From Rotaria sp. Silwood1 (taxonomy: Eukaryota > Rotifera > Eurotatoria > Philodinida > Philodinidae): a DNA stretch of 64,000 nt. The DNA is taken from positions 7,839,634-7,903,633 of the forward strand of contig CAJNOP010000001.1 of assembly GCA_905250075.1 (NCBI GenBank), read 5' to 3'. Of this stretch, positions 37,048 to 51,750 are shown in pieces; the first letter of the stretch is position 1; each line of letters begins with the position of its first letter. Position numbers and translations under genes: made by a program. The notes under the pieces were generated by a model. The model saw nothing but the letters and a program-made list of their open reading frames with translations, searched no databases and was not told the origin of the DNA.

Positions 37048-38194
37048 TTAAAACCAAACAAAATAATTTTTTCTTTCGTGTGTTCAGTCTTTTTCCTTTT
37101 TTCTTTTTTTTATCTCATGAACATTCCGTTGATACTGTTTTGACTTACGATAAATATCATTATTGTTATTCATTTTTTTTTTTTTTTTGTTTTTTAACGA
37201 ACAGTTTTTCATTTATTTAAGTAGACATAAAATCCGGTTATTGGTCTATTGTCACTTATAATATTACATTTTTGATCTTCTTTTCAGATAATTAACTATT
37301 CATGTAAATTTTTATATATTGATATGAAAAATTGTTTCATATGGAGATTTTTGTGAAATTTTGAAGATTTAGACAGGTATGAAAAATTATTAGAAAATAA
37401 AATATGGTTTTGTTTACAATCTATACAAACGATAATACAATGCATGAATATTTCTAGGAATCAAACAGTTCTTTTTGTTTTCATTGGTATGTCACAGATG
37501 GTCTTGTATTGTGTAATAAAATAAATGGCTCATTTGTTGATTTGAATAGACGTATCATGTTAGAGGCAAACTTAATAATATACGTTATAGCAGAATAATT
37601 ATTAAGCAATGAAAAAATTCAAGTAAAACAATGCGTTATGAAGTGTGATAATATGCAGTTATATTATCATAGAAGCAATGGTTTATTCTTTTTAATTTTT
37701 ACTTGTATAGTTCGTATGTTTGTATATATCTGAAGTGTCACAATGATTTTTTTATTTGAGCATCTGATTATATTCAGTTGTTCATATAAAAAAAAAAAAA
37801 ATAATCAAAACAACAAATTAATATGGAATGATAAAAATTTTATAATAGTAATAATGTAACACCACTATAATAGAGAATTACCATTTATCTTTTTTCTCTG
37901 TGTTTATCATCATAGCTTCTTCTTTAGCTTTATTTTTGTATAGTTATCGCATGTTTTGTACGTCACGGTTCGTTTCTTTCTAATAGCGTCGATTCTGTTT
38001 CTATATAAACATAGAATGAAGCGATGAAATAGTCTATGCACTATATGAGAATATATTCTCAAGCCATAGTCATTGCTGGTAGGCATATGTTCTATGCCAT
38101 TTCGCACGACTAGAGTTCTTTTTGAAAATTATTCGATAACTCTCATTATCAATCTTAATTTCTGTTTAGATAGTTACGTTTTTTCTTGTTAATA
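37048..38194. other. Intergenic, no feature seen
   Basis: 1.1 kb between the FAM174-like gene and the thiolase gene on the same strand. AT-rich, no recognisable element. Confidence 0.5.
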
Positions 38195-39801
<1,607 letters not shown>

Positions 39802-42800
39802 AATTTAATTATGACTTAATTAAAATTTATTCATTCATTTGTTGTCTGAAACTTTATCTAGTCGTCCATATATTTAACTATACTGTTTGTCAACATTCTT
39901 GAAGTTTTCTTTGTTTGCAACATTTCTTCTGTTTTTTCTATTGTCTTAGTACTTGCAGTATCGAATGAGCTTTGTATTTGTCTCACTATGAAAGAAAAAA
40001 TAAACTAGTCGATATTGTGTACATTTTCGCCATAAAAAGAACTATAATGTAATCAAATGTCATGTAATTTTCTGCTGATGTACTGTTAGACAATCATTTT
40101 CTTGATGGAAAATTTTTCACCCTGATTTAACATTTCAATAAATGTAAATGTATCATTTTTATGTCACTAATATAAAGATATTAATGGATTTGCTTGTTTT
40201 TTTTTTTTTTTGTTACAATCATTATTATTTGAAAGACTTCGTTTATTCTTTCTTCTATATGATGTTAATGTTCTTGACGATGAAATTGAGGAATTATTAA
40301 TATACGTGTGTTGAAGCGACAAATTGTTATCAGTTTCTCGTTTAATCATTATTTTCTTAAGGCGAAATATATTTGGAACTATCTTCTATGTTTATAATTG
40401 ATCTTATTAGCTGATAGAAAAAGTGCCTCAATACATCTTATGAATATGTATGAATGTCAGTGTCACTTTGTGCATTTCTTTCTATTGGGCTTGTACAAAC
40501 ACATTTGTTTTTTTTCTTCCGTACTTATATCCATTTCATACACAACATATTAATTACTGCTTAAGGGAGTTGTTTATTTGTAAATATTTTTCTCAATAAC
40601 CGACTTTTTTTTGTATACATAAATAAACAATTGAAGTAGTTAGTTCTTATTTCATATTTGATTAGGAATAATTATCATAGAAAGCACGCACTGATAAGAA
40701 GACATGCATGTTAGTTAACTTAAGAGAAAGTGTCTTTAAGATGAATAATGGCGCTCAGCATTTATAAAAAGACAAAGCCAACAAAATGTACATATATATA
40801 TATATATATATGAAATTACAAATTCAATCACGAATATTAAAATTATGCTAACAGTATTTTAAAGATAATGTTTTTTATCAAGCAATTATTGATTTAAAAT
40901 TTTTAAGTTAATCAACATATGATGTTTCACGAGATGTTTGTAAGAGCGCTTAATCTGTTCATGGATAATGTTGATGAAATTTTTAGGCTAGAGAAAAATA
41001 ACTAATATTAACCTTTTAATACTTTTTAGGTCATTTTTTAACTCATTTATAGAAACTATCTGTTAGAAGCAATAAAGCATTGAATTGAAATAGTTTTGAG
41101 TAACTTCAATCAGCTAAAAAAGTTACAAAAAAATAAAACTTCTTTTCATCAAGTTTTAGCTACGACTTACGAGAACGAGAATATATGTTTGTTTTTTTTT
41201 TAAATGAAAAAATCTCTGTTTTTTATCTTTTATTTTATTTAGTTGCATGGAATGATTATTGTGATGTATGTCAGATTGATGTATACTATTATAGACATAA
41301 AATGATTTCGAATCGAAATCAGAATCAATAATTCAATGTTATAAAAAAAAAAAAAGACTAATGATGTCGACACAAACTAGGAAATTAGAGAACTGATTTC
41401 ATTCGAATATAACCGCCTTTAAAATTATGTGATCATAAATCATCTCTCCGAAATCATGATAAGTAAGTTTCTGACTTTATACAGATAAACTAGCAATATA
41501 ACTGAAAAAACACGAAAAAAAAAATCAAATTAACAATAGATTCAATTCTCATGTCATTCAAGACGTATGGTTCATTTATGGTCCATTCTTCATCTTTACA
41601 AACTAGTGACTTCACTCAAATTTAATTATGGCAATATCACAATCAGCATTTGCGTGATCTATTCTCGCAGTTGACTCAACAGTAACTCTATTCAATTAGT
41701 GTCAGCGGATAAAAATTTGATTATAAACAATGTCTACAAAATGTTCAATCTACTTATATTCAAGATAGGTTCCTTTTATTGATGATTTCTACTTTCTATA
41801 CTGTTACATCAAAGCTTACAATCATTTTGAATATTAAAGCGTAAAAAAACGGACGGTTTAAATTGGTGAAAACATTCTTATCGATTCTATCCTCAATAGT
41901 CACGATATACATGATAATAAAACATTGATATGAAGGTATTACGAATATCAGCAGAATTCAAGATATAGACATGCGATCAAAACTCATCCACACATTACCT
42001 GCACTGATCCACTTTTTAGCAAACAAGCGTTCATTTACATACAAAATTTTTCTCCGAAATAAAATATTTTCGACTCAGCAATAGATATATTCCTCGATCC
42101 TATCAGGTCAATTGGGTCTATGAGAAAAAACAAAAGTATTACAACTTGCTGATAATCCTATGTTGTATCTCAATAAACCCTCTACAGAGATTGTCCATTC
42201 GTTTGCCAAGACATCAAAGCAACTCCATTCGATATATAATTTAACAAGCTATCTATTGAATATCTTGGTCTTCTTCAGCAAATGAATGGTCTATATAAAA
42301 AAAAAGGCGAAAACTTTGCCAAACTCTCCTGAAATCTTGCACTAAAGCTGAATAAATCCTCTACAGTGAGTCTCCATTTGTTTGCCGATGCATCAAAAAT
42401 ACTTCAATCGACACAGAGTTTAAGGGTTATCGGATGAATGCCTTGTTCCATCCTGATAAATGATATTAAAAGGCAAGAAATGATAAAAGAGATTAGTGAT
42501 TCAATTCCTATATTGCGGGTACAAATCACAAATACAATAATTGTTTTGAAAATGTCTTTCAGTATATGCATGATGCGTAACTCCATTCAGTATGAATCTT
42601 GTTATCATTTCTGGCTGAAGTTCTCTTTTTGCAAAATGATCTACAATGAGAAAAATAAATAACAAAGATTGTTTGCGTAATTATACGATGATGGTAGTCA
42701 TTACTACTGTGATATAAAGTGTACCATCAACATTAATGCATAAAATCCAAAATTAAATATCTTTACCGTATTCTATATTTCGTCAGACCATTTCCGAGGG

Positions 42801-44014
42801 CATAATTAAATGCTCAGCTGATAGCCCATACAATTTTTATATCGATTTATGTAGGTTTCAAGCTTCTTCAAACGAATGGATAGTCGATGAAAAGGGTTTA
42901 GTGCAGTTTACCATCGAATTTGGGCGGAGTCTTGTTAAGCTTTCGTTCATTTGCACATAGGCCATTCGTTTATCGAGAGAGGACACGATACTCATTAGAT
43001 AAGTCGTTAAATTCTGCATCGACTGATACGGGTTTAATGCTCCGACAAAAATAAATGGTAAATTTTTGTAAGAGATTTAGTGAGGTTTAATATTGGATTT
43101 TAGGAGATTCTGACTGGCTTGCTTACGACTATATTCATAGGGACCATTCGGTTGCTGGAAGAGAATGTCCAGTATCCACACTTTGTATCTATTGATATAA
43201 GTTCTATGCCTTGGTAAACGAGTGAACAGAAGCTACGATGAATTTATCAAGCGTATGCCATGAATTTTAACAAATTCTAGGTAGTTCAGGGCAATTTTCA
43301 GTACATAAATGAATCACTTTAATAAAATAAACTGTCGATTTTTGTAATGTTCTATGGACAGGACCAAGCAAAGGGCCTCAAGATAGTAATGAGTTTTCAA
43401 ATTAAAGACATCACCCAAACGTGAACTATGTTCAAAGCAGAGATAGTCGAAATGGTTTCGAGCCCTAGCAGATGCCTATACAATATGTTGCAAATCTCTA
43501 TGACGCTTATGCTGCGCAGTATCTCATGATTCTATTTTTGCTAAAGGAACATCGAAGAAACGGTTTTGTATTTTCAAAACATATCCACCGAGAACGAAAA
43601 CAAACAGATATGCCAAACATGTCAGTATGAGCAAGAACGCGTTATAACGCCGCCCATTAATGATTTTGACCAATAATCGTTGATAAAATAAATAAATAAA
43701 TATTTCTTTTAAGAGACAAATAAATTTGTTTTTTTTTGTCTTTTCGTTGCATGTTTATTTTATATGTTTGTTTTTTTCCTCACATGCCAACATTTAAACA
43801 ACGAAAAGAGAAAAAAAAAGAAAGAAAAGGAACAACAGTCAGTTAGATCTTGATAGAAGATAATAATAATAATAGTAGTAGTAATAATAATAATAATAGT
43901 AATTGATGACACATGTGATCGATCGAAGACAAAGAAACAAAACAAAAAAAAAAAAAAAAAAGAAAACAAAGAAAAGAAATTAAAAAGAAAGAAAGTAAAC
44001 GAGAAACTATACAA
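39802..44014. other. Gene-free region with a diverged repeat
   Basis: 4.2 kb between the thiolase and the 3' end of BRE1. No intact gene. The stretch 41990-43300 appears to hold diverged copies of a ~180-bp unit (listed separately). A TA microsatellite sits at about 40792-40811, and triplet-like TAATAA repeats occur near 43860-43900. Confidence 0.5.
41990..43300. repeat. Diverged repeats of roughly 180 bp
   Basis: Two neighbouring segments, starting near 42178 and 42356, align over ~100 bases: both read CCTCTACAG, then a close match to CCATTCGTTTGCC, then ACATCAAAG or GCATCAAAA and further similar sequence. Weaker echoes (AAACGAATGGATAG near 42877, AAACGAGTGAACAG near 43217) suggest more copies. 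One frame of the second copy reads LHLFADASK, a phrase that resembles the RNase H region of BEL/Pao retrotransposons, but flanking stops prevent a firm call. Confidence 0.35.
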
Positions 44015-47000
44015 TTAGACCAACCAAATTTTATGCATGTCCGATTGACCAAATGCTGTATTACATTTTGGACATTTTCGTTGACGTGAATCATATCTTG
44101 ATTTAAGACAATCATAACAAAAAACATGAAAACATTTGGAAAGTATTGCATCACGTTGTTTATTTTTACATGCTGGACAACGAAGAATTTCTTTATATTC
44201 ACGTATTTCTTCTAATAAAACTTCATCTTTATTTGTTGCCATTTCTAATTTACGCATTCGTTCTAATTTTCTATTTAAATTTTTTAATTCTTCTTGTAAT
44301 CTAAAAATGAAAAAAAAAAACAAAAACTTTAAAAATAATTGAATTTTATTTTTTTTTTTTTGATCGTTTTAATCTACCGTCGATTTTTAAAATTTTGTTG
44401 TTCAAGTGCTTCAGATTTTTCAGCAACTAATTCTTGAACTTCTTTTAATTGTGCATGATAACGATCAAGATGAAGTTTTAAATCAGCTGATGTTTGTGCA
44501 CTTTCAATTGTTTTTCGTTTATGTGCATCTAATGTTTGATGCATCATACTTAATTCTTTTTCAAGTATAAGTACACTATTACGAAGTAATGCTATTGTTT
44601 CTTCATATTTTTGATTCATTATTATCTACAAAAAGAAAAAAATATATATTAAACAAGAAATAATATTATTTATATTATTAACTTGTGCATCAAGTTGTTC
44701 TTGTAAAACATTTGTTTGTTGTGCTAAAAGTGTTTTTTCATCCGACATAATTTTTTGTGATTGTTGTAATTTAACACGTTCAACCATAAGTTTAATATGA
44801 GCATCATCTTTTTCACGTAATTGAGATAATAAACGACTATTTTGTTCTTGCATATCTTCAAATGCTTGACCTGTTACTTCAATTTCATTAAGTAATGCTG
44901 CTTCTTCTTGTTTACGTGTTTCTAAATTTTTTTCAAGATCACGAATTGTTTCTTGAAATGATCGCATTTTATTTTGAACCTTAAAGATCAATTGATAAAA
45001 ATCTTTTAAATAGAAAATAATTTATTTCAAATTCAATGAGAAATTCGTATAGAATCTTTTTTCGAAACGTTTGACTTTCAAAAATATGATTGTTCTATGT
45101 AAGTCGAATCATTTGACAACATGTATTCAAAATTTAACAATTCGTATTGTATTATTATTAACGAGACAAATAAATATCGACAAAAAATTTGTCGTTTCTG
45201 ACAAATTTAGACATAACCTTATCGTAATATTCTTACAACAGAAAACTACTTGAACTAATACTCATCGTTTGAACTCAAATTGAACCCGCAATGACGTATT
45301 AATGCTTTTTCGAATATTTTAAGGATCATTCGATTTATTTTGTAAGAAGAATTTTTTTTTTGAAATTTTTCCATATATATTTAAAACTGCACCGAAAAAT
45401 TCACCTAACCTAACACCAAGCATTTATGAATACGAAATCTTATAACTTTTTGCAAGTCTTACTAAGACAATCAAGTGAGTTCAATGTAAGTAAAAAAGGG
45501 CGAGTATGAATATGTGTGGCCGTCTCATTCACTGATCATCATTGTTTGAATATTTCGAATAGTGTTAAAGATTAAAATATAAAATATTCTCTGTTTGCCT
45601 TCGTCAGATATGATACTAAACTCATTGATATCAATCTCAAGTAAACCCGATCTATATATTTTTGTTCAAAAAAAATCATCCACCTCAGTAAATTGTTCAT
45701 TTTAGATGATTAACTTACTTCGTCTTCATTACATTTTTTTCGTAATGTTTTTGCATAATTTTGAACTTTTTTAAGTTCATTTCGAGTTTCTTCAAGTTCT
45801 TGACGTAATTTCTTTTCTGATGTCATTAAATTCGCTTTATCACGTGTTTCTTTAGGTGCACTTCTACAAATAATTCAATAATTAGTTTTGTTGATTGAAA
45901 CTATTTATTATAAAATGATAATATAATTTACCTATACATAGTTAATAATATTTTATATTCTTTAACAACATCCGATAATTTTTTATTTTCACTTTTAAGT
46001 GTACGTATTTCCGTATCTTTATCTTCTGTTGTCATTGCATTCGATGAAAGACGTGAAAGAGTATTTGATGTTGAACTATCATCTAAATCACCTTCTGTTA
46101 CATCACCAAAATCTAATAGAGAATTTTCACCCAAACGACTATCATCATTCTAAAGAAAAGAAAAAATCTTAATGATTAAATTTTTGATAAATTAAATTAA
46201 ATAAACAAACTCCTTCAGTTGATTCTTCTTTTTGTATTATTTCATTTTTAATAACAGTTGATGTTGATGTTGCAAATGGATTTGTTATTTCATCTTTATT
46301 CGATGGTGATTGTGGTTGATTTATTGTATTTATTGAACTAGCTGATGTTGGTTCTGATGTAATCATACTTAGTTGTGTATTAAGACCATTACTTATAATT
46401 GTTTCTTGTTTTGCTTTAAGTTTAGTTAATTCTTCTTCTAATTCTTTACATTGTTTTTTACAACGACTTGCTTCTAAACTATATAATTTACATTGAGCTT
46501 GTAAATGATTTATTAAACTTCGCATTTCACGTGCTATAGGTACTGAGAACAAAAAAGAAAAAATTTAACAAAAAGAAAAAAATTTTCATTTCAAAACCTG
46601 ATTGTTGATTAGCAATAAGAACTTTTTCATATTCAACTTGAAGAAGATCATAATCACGACGTGCTTCTGCTAAATCAGCAACAACTTGTTCGATATTAGC
46701 AATTAATTTACGTTGATTTTCAAATTCTTCTTGCTAAAGAAGAATAAAAGTTTGTTTTTTTTTTCTATAAATAAAAAAACAATAATTTTCACTTCAATTT
46801 TTTCAAATTGATGATCATAAGTTGTTTTTGTACATTTAACAAGTTCTCGAGCATCAGTTAATTGATGTCGAAGATGTACACTTTCATTAACTAAAGCTGT
46901 ATAACGTGATTGAAGACATTTAAATTCAGGTGTTTCATTTATAAGTTCTTCTGGTAATGAACGAAGCTAAAGAATTAATAAACAAATTAGTTTTTTTTTT

Positions 47001-50000
47001 TCTGAAAGTAAAAATATTCTGAGCAAACAAAAAGTAATGGTTGAAATATGTTAATTTCTTATGAAAAGATTAAAGAAACATTTTCTCTACATGAGCTCCT
47101 AGTAACAACAATACTTTATATGTTTCTCATATTTTAATTTATCTTGAACGGATATTATAATGATAGAATATCGATAAGAACTGTTTTTATTATGATATGT
47201 AACAATCACTGTCATCATGACAGGACGCTCGAATTCCATGAGAGTAACACCAAATAGTCTCTTGATAACATTTTTTTTCATGAAAAGTCATTTGAAATTA
47301 TTTATTAAATACAAACATGAAGTCTTTCAGAATATGTGTCATCTATGTAACTCCAACAGCTACTAAAGTATTCATTCGAATTTATCAATATTTAATACGA
47401 ACTCTTTCAGTTCCGAGAAGATTCAACATCTCTTATGAAAATATAAGAGCATCTAGCAAATAACAAAAAAAAATGAATCTAGTCCTGCTATTAAATGATC
47501 ATGAGAGACTTCAATTCAATTAAATGATGATACTCAGTTACAAAGATTATATGGAAAGTAGTGGTATTAAAATAAAAAAAAGAAACACCAAAACACGTTC
47601 ATCAAATTTTTATGTGATTTATTTGCTATATTCAAAGAATTCATGAACTTGTTTGCAGCACGATGCAATGATTTAGAATAGCTTAGATTTTCTTTGATTA
47701 ATTTGAACAACTAAAAAATTACATAATGACAGATCCAGAAAATTACATTTAAGTAAAAACTTAATGAACTTGTTTCAGTATTTATTTTTGTGTTCTAGTG
47801 GCAGTACTTTATCGATATTCTAATATGTGTAAACAGATAAGTATTAGAAAAGATGAAGAAAACATCCAGAGAATATACATCGAATACAAAATATCATCGT
47901 CACATGTCATAACAAATAGTTCTTATCGAAATTTTATTATTATGATATAGATTACATAGTCCGAGAAATGTAGAGCATTGTTTTTTTACAATTAGATTTT
48001 ATCGAAAAATATTTCTGTCACTAATTTTTTCTATGTTGAACTAACTTGATTTTTAAGTATTTCAATTTCTCGTTTTGTTGTTTCATGATCACTCATTAAT
48101 TTTTCTAATTCAGCAAGACGACCAGCTGCTAATTCTTTATATTCTTCAATTTCAGCTTGTAAATCAGCATACTTAAACAAAAATATATAAAATTATATTT
48201 AATTTAATAATAAAAGAAAAAAATAATTTACTCTATTTTCAGTAATAATAACTGTATTATTATTTGAATTATTTGAATTTGAATCTGGATCATGTTTAAT
48301 ATCATTTACTTGAAATTTTAATCGATCACGTTCTAATTTTGTAATAGCATCTGCTAATGAACGTTCTAATTTTGTTTCTTTACTACGAGATTTTTCTAAT
48401 TCATATTCAAGATCAGATAAATGACTTTTTCTTTCAAGTAATTGTTCTTCTTGAAGAACTAATTGATTATTTAAATCTGAACACTATAATCACAAAAAAA
48501 AAAAGAATAATTTATGTTTTAGATAAAAAGAAAATCAATTTTCTAGAATTTTTACTCGAAGAGTTATTTCATGAATACGACTTTGTAAAGTTGTATTTAA
48601 TCGTTGAATTCGATCATTTTCACGTTCAAGATCTGCATTTCGTTCCAAAACAGCTTTATAACCTTCATTTGTACATTCTAAATTAATTTATAGGATTAAA
48701 TCTACAATGCAATCTCTTCAAATGAGACTTGTAACATTAGATAGAATTTACTGATGGATTATAAAAACTTAAAATAGTTTGTTTTATTTTCAAGATATGA
48801 CAATTTTTAATAATTTTCTGACATAGTGTAGGAAGAGATGGCAGAGAAAAAAAACGAATGTCACCATCTTGATCTCCAATTCGGGTCATAAACAGTTCTG
48901 ACTACTTCTATTATACGAAAAAGTTTCTGCTAGAACAAATGTTTTCTTTTTGTAATAATAGTTCGAGATTTTCCTGAATCGTTTCTAAAAATATACATTC
49001 TCGCTGACACTTTCGGTTCCTGATAGAGGTCATAGGAACTTTTTGTGACCCAAATTCAACGGCAATATGACGACATTCACTTCTCAATAATATTTCCTAT
49101 GTTATACAAGAAATTTATTAAAAACTGTGACAACCGGAAAAGAAAACAATAAGAGAATGAATCATTCTAGGTGTTACTTACGCACAATAGACTTGAGCTA
49201 ATGTTACAAACTCTTGTTGAAAAAGATTTTTATTATTTGGATAGGTTTTCTCATAAGAAAAAAAACCAAACAATATAAATTTTTGATTATTAAAGATGAA
49301 AATCAAAGAAAAGATAAATTATGATACTATGAAATAATTTATTACAATAAGATGATACATTTATTTTAGTTTTTTTTGAGATTCATCTCATTGTTATTAA
49401 ATTTGTTTTTATATAAAATATGAAAAAGTATTTTCAATAGTAAATAATTTTACTCGATTTATTTTCAGTGAAACACACATTTTCATAATAAGCTAAGCGA
49501 TAATTTTTTTATCATAGAAAGAAAAACCTATTTAAAACGAATAATAAATTTAAGATTTTCACGTTTCTAGCAATTCTCATAAACGTCTATCTCATTCAAT
49601 CTACTGTTATTTTATAAACGTGTCAAATTGAAATAATCAAAATCTTCAATAGAAATTTTACCAGGAATTGAATTCGTTTCACCGGTAGATGATGAAGAAT
49701 TGATTGAAGTAAATAACCGTTGAAATTTATCGATTAAACTATTATTAAAAAAAAACAAAAAACGAATTATTTAAAGAAAAATTGATCATGAACTGGTTTT
49801 TGTTTTGAACACATACTTATCAAAAACTCGTACAAGTTTAACAATAGCTTTGGTAGAAAAATCTAAACGTTGTTTAAGATGTTCATCAAGATCTTCACGT
49901 AACCATGTATTTAATTGATGAATATATGAACGAATTTCTTCACCTTGTCGTTCATTATTTGTATTTGAATTTATTATATTTGTTGTGTTACTATTTGATG

Positions 50001-50578
50001 TAGTTGAATCATTTGTTAATGATGATGATTCATTATTTCCATCTGTTGATGTTGTTGCATCAAATCGTTCGAGTAACCGACGAATATTTTCATCAAGCTA
50101 AATTTAAAAAAAAAAGAAAAGAATTTAAATCTATATAATAAATATAAAAATTATACTTGTGTCCAATAAAGATCGATCATACTCCATTTACAATCAACAC
50201 TAGCTTTATTTGTTTCTAATTGATCAATCTTAGATTTCCATTCAACTTCTGCTTTACGACAATTTTGTACACATTCAAATAATTTTTTATTTTGAATAAG
50301 TAAAAGTTTTGCATCAAGTTCTTCCTAATAAAAATTAAAAACAAATCTCTTTCAATAAATAATAGTTTGTTATCTAATATAAAATAACTTACAGCACATT
50401 GTACATCAATTAATTTGAATGGTTCAAAGACTACAACACGTTTACCATTATTTTGACTATCACTTTCAGCTGTATCATCAAGACCAGCATCAGATAAAGT
50501 ACGTTTTTTATTTGATGATATGGAAGAATTCGATTTTTTTGAATTTGTACTAGTAGACGCACCAGTAGCGTCACTCAT
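44015..50578 (-). CDS. BRE1: BRE1 (RNF20/RNF40) E3 ligase for histone H2B
   Basis: Fifteen exons join in phase to 1015 residues (human RNF20 975): 50578-50393, 50324-50157, 50097-49817, 49738-49662, 48677-48556, 48483-48232, 48171-48046, 46966-46793, 46733-46598, 46542-46211, 46149-45932, 45863-45719, 44979-44683, 44625-44378, 44300-44015. Near the N-terminus IDLYWTQLDENIRRLLERFD matches the RNF20 segment VNRYWSQFDENIRIILKRYD. Long coiled coils fill the middle, interrupted by a Ser/Thr/Asn linker in exon 10. The C3HC4 RING spans about 962-1000 (CPACKNKQRDAI, KCFHVFCYDC, RQRKCPKCNTAFG) and the end is HKIWLV (human HRIYIG). BRE1 monoubiquitinates H2B during transcription elongation. Introns 4, 7 and 12 are unusually long (984, 1079, 739 nt). 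Confidence 0.95.
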
Positions 50579-51000
50579 ATTTACAAATGATATATATTAA
50601 TCTATAAACAAAATTAAATAAAAAACAAAAAAAAAAAAACAGAAATATTATTTACTTTACAGAATATAGAACTATAATCAGACTAGACTATACTATAGAT
50701 ATAAACATAGAAGAAGAATATATAGTCTAATCCACGAGTAATAATTGTTGTCCTATTCACTTTTCACTGGAGAAATTATTCAAGGAATAAATGATAGATA
50801 GATAGAATATAAATAAACATATTGATCACAGTGACATCTTGTAATATTTCATTGGTTAGAATAATTATAACCAATACGTAAGAAAATTTATGAAAAAAAA
50901 AAATGATGATGATAATAAAATAATATACTACAAAATAGAAAAAACTGAAATATGTTATTTTGAAATCACTCTATTCTTTTATTCATTTTTGTAGAATAAA
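50579..51000. promoter_or_regulatory. Probable bidirectional promoter of BRE1
   Basis: 422 bp between the start codons of BRE1 (-) and the SPATA2-like gene (+). AT-rich with poly-A runs, no open frame. The role is inferred from arrangement only. Confidence 0.4.
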
Positions 51001-51603
51001 ATGGGACAGAGGAAGAATTCAAAACCTATGAATTATGACCGAACATTTGATTCAGATGAAAAAGTAATCAGATTTTTAAATAAAAACTATTCTTATTATT
51101 TCATTCTGTAGGATTTATTGACACTTAAAGGTTATGTGAAAGCTTTTGATTTATGTGAGAATGATTCCGATGTATTTGCTCGTCTAGCAAAAGAAATGGA
51201 TGAGATCGATGTTGATGTTTGGAAGAATCAATTAAAATCGAAAAAAATGTTTGAATCAGCAAAATACCTTTTTTCCTATTGGAAAAATAATATTGAGAGT
51301 AAACAAGATGAAATAAATAACTTAAGAAAATTTATTGAAATATTTTCACTTCTTGAAAATGTTTTTCGAAATGTTCTACTTCGACCATATATACCTACTT
51401 ATCGTGTCATCAATATGAATTGTGGTCGATATTGTTCATTTGTGACAGAATCTGATAAACTTCTGTTTCATAAATTAAATTTTCATGAAAATTCCTCAAA
51501 TCTATTAGTTTACCATGGAAATGATTCAATACAAACAATTATTTATGCTATAACATGTGCCATCTTCTGGCATACACTATCAATGAAATTAAAATATAAA
51601 TAA
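51001..51603 (+). CDS. Small protein, possibly SPATA2/PUB-domain related
   Basis: Two exons, 51001-51063 and 51112-51603, 184 residues. It is alpha-helical in appearance (GYVKAFDLCENDSDVFARL, SAKYLFSYWKNNIE) and then has FIEIFSLLENVFRNVLLRPY followed by YRVINMNCGRYCSFV. That second half is faintly reminiscent of the PUB region of SPATA2 ([20 protein letters not shown]...IKTYTGPFVYYV), in which the domain binds the deubiquitinase CYLD. The resemblance is weak and the protein is much shorter than SPATA2, so treat the name as a hypothesis. No signal peptide or clear membrane helix. It lies just upstream of TCF25 on the same strand (147 bp). Confidence 0.5.
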
Positions 51604-51750
51604 CAATTATCTAAAGTAGCACAACATCAAGAGCAAAATTTTCTAACATATTACTATAAATATTTTTTTAAAGGATTTTTTTTATTGATTTTATATTTCA
51701 ATAATTTTTATTTATTTAATTGAATATATATATATTCTTATAGATAAGAA

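Noticed and set aside
43760-44014. Phe/Ser/Leu/Ile-rich minus-strand frame downstream of BRE1
   Set aside because: It is the translation of A/G-rich homopolymers and TAATAA repeats in the BRE1 3' UTR.
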